Shown here one piece after another: positions 60,893 to 64,000 of a stretch of 64,000 nucleotides of DNA (the stretch's first letter is position 1; each line of letters starts with the position of its first letter). The stretch is taken from contig JAFRXH010000046.1 of NCBI GenBank assembly GCA_017437785.1, forward strand, positions 1 through 64,000, in the 5' to 3' direction. The position numbers were made by a program, and so were the translations under genes. Source of the stretch: Lachnospiraceae bacterium. GTDB taxonomy: Bacteria > Bacillota > Clostridia > Lachnospirales > Lachnospiraceae. The notes below the pieces were generated by a model that was not told where the DNA came from, ran no database searches, and saw only the letters and a program-made list of their open reading frames with translations.

Positions 60893-61978
60893 TTATAACT
60901 CTTTCTCAAATACTACATACTTCTTATACAATGAATCGCAGGCAGCGCGGCAGAAACTGTTGGAATCGTCATTATCCTCCAGCACCCATGACGTTTCTAT
61001 ACGTGTATATCCCTGCTCTCTGATAAGGTTAAACGCCTTATATATAAGGGCTGCGGGAAGTCCCCGTCCGCGGTAGCCCTTAAGTACGCCATATTCCATG
61101 ACCTTCGCAGTTCTTATCTTTCTGCCCGATATCAGATTCTTAAAAAAATGCTTAGTCCCGAATATGCTACCGCGTGCGGCCAGTTCATTAAAATCCGGAT
61201 ACCACATGATAAAGCCTACCGGTTCTTCATCCTTAAATGCAAAGATCAGGGAATCCTCCTTCATAAAAAGGAACAGCTCTTTAAGCATTTCCTTATCATC
61301 CTCATAATCCCTGCAGTAATAATACTTATGGCTGCTGAAACAGTAATTGTTCAGATCCGTATATATCTTTGAATAAGTATCAAATTGCTTTTTATCAAAG
61401 TAACGGAATTCATAGTTCTTATCTATGCGCTCAATGGCACGTCTGAATCTTTCCAGTCTGTCATCATAATGCTCTACAACATATGAATTAAGGCCTGTTT
61501 CTTCAAAGCCGGCTTTTCTGAAATGATCATTGTAAAACATGGGATTTCCAGGGGACGAAAAGGAATTGCGTTCTTCAAAATGAGAATCCAGAAGTCCCAG
61601 ACCGTAGTTAACATGGCCGTTGAGACCAACGACCATTCTTTTGCAGTTAAGGCGTCTGCCATACTCTTTCGTAAGATCCGTAAGCATGTCTATCGCCTTA
61701 TCCTGATGTGGAAGACTTTCAAAAAAGCATAACTGGATATATTCCGGCAGCTGCGGCGCATACACTATAATACCCTCGCAGAGGATATTGCCGCTGTCGG
61801 AAGAAACATAAACGGGATAATACTTAATATTTTTCGTGAAGTGCAGTTTATCTGAAAAGATCTCGCAGATCATGAAATAGTTATCATCTATATAGCGTCT
61901 GCATCCGCTGTACAGATCCCTTCTGAAACGCAGAAACTCCCTCCGTTCTTTTGCCGTTTTTGCTACAGTAAGCTTCAT
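60893..61978 (-). CDS. GNAT-family acetyltransferase, two-domain type
   Basis: The 361-residue protein belongs to a long GNAT family with an N-terminal pseudo-domain (FFESLPHQDKAIDMLTDLTK, YYPVYVSSDSGN) and a C-terminal GNAT fold with the acetyl-CoA loop YRGRGLPAAL (V-x-x-x-YRGRG). It transfers acyl groups to an amine. It is the first gene of the radical SAM operon, 63 bases ahead of protein 1, with no other gene between, so it probably primes or finishes the same product. No membrane segment is seen. Substrate not known. Confidence 0.8.
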   Translation of the reverse strand: MKLTVAKTAKERREFLRFRRDLYSGCRRYIDDNYFMICEIFSDKLHFTKNIKYYPVYVSSDSGNILCEGIIVYAPQLPEYIQLCFFESLPHQDKAIDMLTDLTKEYGRRLNCKRMVVGLNGHVNYGLGLLDSHFEERNSFSSPGNPMFYNDHFRKAGFEETGLNSYVVEHYDDRLERFRRAIERIDKNYEFRYFDKKQFDTYSKIYTDLNNYCFSSHKYYYCRDYEDDKEMLKELFLFMKEDSLIFAFKDEEPVGFIMWYPDFNELAARGSIFGTKHFFKNLISGRKIRTAKVMEYGVLKGYRGRGLPAALIYKAFNLIREQGYTRIETSWVLEDNDDSNSFCRAACDSLYKKYVVFEKEL

Positions 61979-62005
61979 AACCCCATCCCCATGTATTCAC
62001 CTTAA

Positions 62006-62034
62006 AATATACCAAAAAAAGGCCCAAAAAACAA
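62006..62034 (-). promoter_or_regulatory. Promoter of the radical SAM operon
   Basis: On the minus strand TTGTTT (62029-62034), 17 bases, TATATT (62006-62011), about 28 bases before ATG 61978. The -35 lies inside the T tract of the pta terminator, so a read-through or shared element is possible. No riboswitch fits in the space. Confidence 0.6.
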
Positions 62035-62060
62035 GTCAGCAGCCCATTTGGGCTGCTGAC
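62024..62060 (-). terminator. pta terminator
   Basis: A strong 12-bp stem GTCAGCAGCCCA (62035-62046) with complement at 62049-62060 is followed on the minus strand by a long T-rich stretch. It ends the pta message just before the radical SAM promoter. Confidence 0.9.
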
Positions 62061-62091
62061 ATAAAAGGCTTATAGAATTATCGATCTAAAG

Positions 62092-63075
62092 TCAGGTAAG
62101 AGCTGCGGTGATGATAGCCATGGAATATACTTCCAGGGCATTGCAGCCGCGTGAAAGGTCGTTTACCTGGGCATTAAGTCCCAAAAGTATGGGGCCGTAC
62201 GCTTCGAAATTACCCATGCGCTGTGCTATCTTATAGCCCAGATTACCGGCGTTGATATCGGGGAAGATAAAGGTATTGGCATAGCCGGCAACTTCGCTTC
62301 CCGGCGCTTTCTGCCTTGCCACCCTCGGTGATACGGCTGTATCAAACTGGAATTCGCCGTCGATAGGCACATCGGGAAATTCCTCCTGAGCCTTGAGCGC
62401 CGCATTTCTCATCTTGTCAACAGAATCGCCTTTACCTGAACCTCTGGTGGAATAGCTTAAAAATGCCACCTTGGGATCGATACCGAAAATACGCGCGCAC
62501 TTGATGGTCTCACCGCATATCTCTACCAGCTCATCCTCGGAAGGCTGGATATTTATGGCGCAGTCTGCCATAGCAAGCACCTCATTTTCACCGGTAGCAC
62601 CGGGGCGTACCAGTATGAAGCATGATGAAACGATCGAATTACCCGGCTTGGTCTTTATGATCTGAAGCGCAGGCCTTACCGTATCTGCCGTGGAATAAGT
62701 AGCCCCGCCAAGAAGGCAGTCTGCTATACCCATCTTTACCAGCATGGTACCAAAGTAGTTACGCTGCAGCATCATCTTCTGTGCCTTCTCCATCGTAACG
62801 CCTTTTTCCTTACGTATCTCATAGAACTCCCTGGTCACTTCCTCAAGGCGCTCGTAGTTGACGGGATTGATTATCGTTGCCCCACGGATATTGTATCCGG
62901 CTTCTTCTGCGGCATTGGCAACTTCCTTTTCGTCGCCAAGCAAGATCGGAGTAAGGAAATTACTGGCCAGCAGACGTGATGCCGCTTCCAGTACACGGGG
63001 ATCCTCGCCTTCGGTAAGTACTATGGTCTTTGGATTCTCCTTAAGTTTCTGGATCATTGCGCCAAATCCGAACAT
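62092..63075 (-). CDS. pta: Phosphate acetyltransferase
   Basis: Pta interconverts acetyl-CoA and acetyl phosphate, which feeds ATP formation through acetate kinase in fermenters. The 327-residue protein is the short, typical Pta without an N-terminal domain; conserved stretches include LTEGEDPRVLEAA, GGATYSTADTVRPALQ, STRGSGKG and ADFANTFIFPDINAGNLGYK-like GYANTFIFPDINAGN. It is cytosolic. AGGAGG precedes ATG 63075. A candidate CcpA site lies at 63121-63134. No ackA is seen; it may be beyond the window. Confidence 0.96.
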   Translation of the reverse strand: MFGFGAMIQKLKENPKTIVLTEGEDPRVLEAASRLLASNFLTPILLGDEKEVANAAEEAGYNIRGATIINPVNYERLEEVTREFYEIRKEKGVTMEKAQKMMLQRNYFGTMLVKMGIADCLLGGATYSTADTVRPALQIIKTKPGNSIVSSCFILVRPGATGENEVLAMADCAINIQPSEDELVEICGETIKCARIFGIDPKVAFLSYSTRGSGKGDSVDKMRNAALKAQEEFPDVPIDGEFQFDTAVSPRVARQKAPGSEVAGYANTFIFPDINAGNLGYKIAQRMGNFEAYGPILLGLNAQVNDLSRGCNALEVYSMAIITAALT

Positions 63076-63120
63076 CCTTTTATCCTCCTGTAATATCTCA
63101 ATAGTATAAACAAGGCTTTG

Positions 63121-63134
63121 TGTAAGCGCTTTCT
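63121..63134. promoter_or_regulatory. Candidate catabolite-response element (cre)
   Basis: TGTAAGCGCTTTCT matches the CcpA consensus TGWAANCGNTNWCA at 13 of 14 positions. It lies about 45 bases upstream of the pta start and overlaps the position expected for the -35 of a TATACT (63103-63108) promoter. CcpA control of pta is known in Bacillus; binding here is an inference. Confidence 0.55.
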
Positions 63135-63159
63135 TTAAATCTTACCACATTTGATGCCA

Positions 63160-64000
63160 TCAGGCAAGTGCCTGCTCTATATCCGCGATAAGATCGGCCT
63201 TATCCTCAAGACCGCAGGACATACGTACCAGACCTGCAGGGATACCGGCTGCCGCAAGCTGTTCATCACTCATCTGACGGTGGGTGGAACTTGCAGGGTT
63301 TAAGCAGCAGGTTCTTGCATCGGCTACATGCGTCTCTATAGCAGCCAGCTTAAGTTTCTTCATAAACGCCTCTGCAGCAGACCTTCCGCCTTCAAGCTCA
63401 AAGGATACCACGCCGCATCCGCCGTGTCCGAAATACTTCTGTGCCCTCTCATAATACTTATTGCTCTTTAATCCGGGGTAGCTTACCTTCTTTACCTTGG
63501 GATGCTTCTCAAGGAATTCTGCCACTGCCTGTCCGTTCTCTACGTGACGGGGCATACGCACATGCAGTGATTCCAGACCAAGATTTAAATAAAATGCATT
63601 CTGGGGCGACTGTATGCTTCCGAAATCCCTCATCAGCTGGGCTGTAGCCTTGGTAATGAACGCACCCTTTCCGAATTTCTCGGCATAGGTGATCCCGTGA
63701 TAGGATTCGTCGGGAGTGGTGAGTCCCGGGAACTTATCCGCATGCGCCATCCAGTCGAAATTGCCCGAATCCACGATCGCACCGCCGACTGCCACACCAT
63801 GTCCGTCCATATATTTGGTAGTGGAATGTGTTACGATATCGGCACCCCATTCGATGGGTCTGCATCCGACCGGTGTAGGGAAAGTATTATCCACGATAAG
63901 CGGCACACCATGTGCATGCGCGGCTTTTGCAAACTTTTCGATATCAAGTACCGTCAGCGCGGGATTGGCAATAGTCTCACCAAATACCGCACGGGTATTG
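63160..64000 (-). CDS. metY: O-acetylhomoserine sulfhydrylase, C-terminal part
   Basis: The gene runs off the right edge; about 280 C-terminal residues are present. It belongs to the Cys/Met PLP-dependent family and most resembles MetY (O-acetylhomoserine aminocarboxypropyltransferase), which makes homocysteine from O-acetylhomoserine and sulfide. RAVFGETIANPALTVLDI, the DNTFPTP motif, and the PLP-lysine motif THSTTKYMDGHG are clear. The frame continues cleanly from 63906 to base 64000, so the true start lies outside. It stops 85 bases before pta. Cystathionine gamma-synthase is less likely. Confidence 0.93.
   Translation of the reverse strand, partial: NTRAVFGETIANPALTVLDIEKFAKAAHAHGVPLIVDNTFPTPVGCRPIEWGADIVTHSTTKYMDGHGVAVGGAIVDSGNFDWMAHADKFPGLTTPDESYHGITYAEKFGKGAFITKATAQLMRDFGSIQSPQNAFYLNLGLESLHVRMPRHVENGQAVAEFLEKHPKVKKVSYPGLKSNKYYERAQKYFGHGGCGVVSFELEGGRSAAEAFMKKLKLAAIETHVADARTCCLNPASSTHRQMSDEQLAAAGIPAGLVRMSCGLEDKADLIADIEQALA

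Noticed and set aside
61979-62034. A cobalamin riboswitch for the B12-type radical SAM operon
   Set aside because: The leader is only about 50 bases and holds the promoter and terminator tail; no riboswitch fold could fit.
1-64000. CRISPR arrays and tRNA genes
   Set aside because: No regularly spaced repeat pattern and no cloverleaf-like sequence with TPsiC (GTTCGAATC-type) box was seen anywhere in the window.

Overview
The window looks like chromosomal DNA of an anaerobic Bacillota member of class Clostridia, most likely a Lachnospiraceae (Butyrivibrio-like) gut or rumen bacterium. The grounds are moderate G+C, strong AGGAGG-type ribosome sites with occasional TTG and GTG starts, many two-gene ECF sigma/anti-sigma and LytTR systems, intracellular glycosidases (GH36, GH120, GH13), phosphate acetyltransferase and MetY. 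The genus cannot be fixed from sequence reading alone. The left edge is the 5' end of a 16S rRNA gene on the minus strand, with its leader and promoter.

Layout. 0.4-5.4 kb: a membrane diguanylate cyclase, then uvrB and an asparaginase in one operon, a small membrane protein, and a BrnT/BrnA toxin-antitoxin pair under a four-site operator. 5.4-9 kb: a VWA-like gene fragment, an OmpR/HisKA two-component system, decayed reading frames and a CPBP protease behind a three-unit 11-bp direct repeat. 9-15.5 kb: a large secreted repeat protein divergent from an ECF sigma/anti-sigma pair and an AraC regulator. 15.6-22.5 kb: a TetR-controlled hydrolase, two unrecognised proteins, a lipoprotein and a second ECF pair. 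22.6-27.6 kb: a LytTR/GHKL pair with a soluble kinase and a four-protein ABC exporter; a tnpB element sits directly upstream of the regulator. 29-39 kb: SRAP, GH36, a 1773-residue DUF4132-type protein with a small partner, LytTR/DUF3021 and another CPBP protease. 39-50.5 kb: GH120, MATE, a lipoprotein, a duplicated zinc-ribbon/membrane module, GH13, a DUF3810 metallopeptidase-like protein and a macrodomain. 50.6-52 kb: a second MATE pump.

The most unusual region is 51,964-61,978: an eight-gene minus-strand operon with one visible promoter. It encodes a GNAT-family protein, five consecutive B12-binding-type radical SAM proteins (four clearly paralogous), a FemAB/BioF2-like acyltransferase and a leucine-rich-repeat lipoprotein. 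Spacing is tight and several starts overlap the previous stop. I recognise no described pathway with this composition; it looks like a dedicated route that modifies a lipid, a surface polymer or a small metabolite. Downstream of the operon's promoter side lie pta, with a candidate CcpA site, and the truncated metY at the right edge.

Regulation is unusually legible here. There are operators for BrnA, an OmpR-type regulator, a TetR repressor and a LytTR regulator, and three promoters whose -10 box lies 6-9 bases from the start codon, suggesting leaderless messages.
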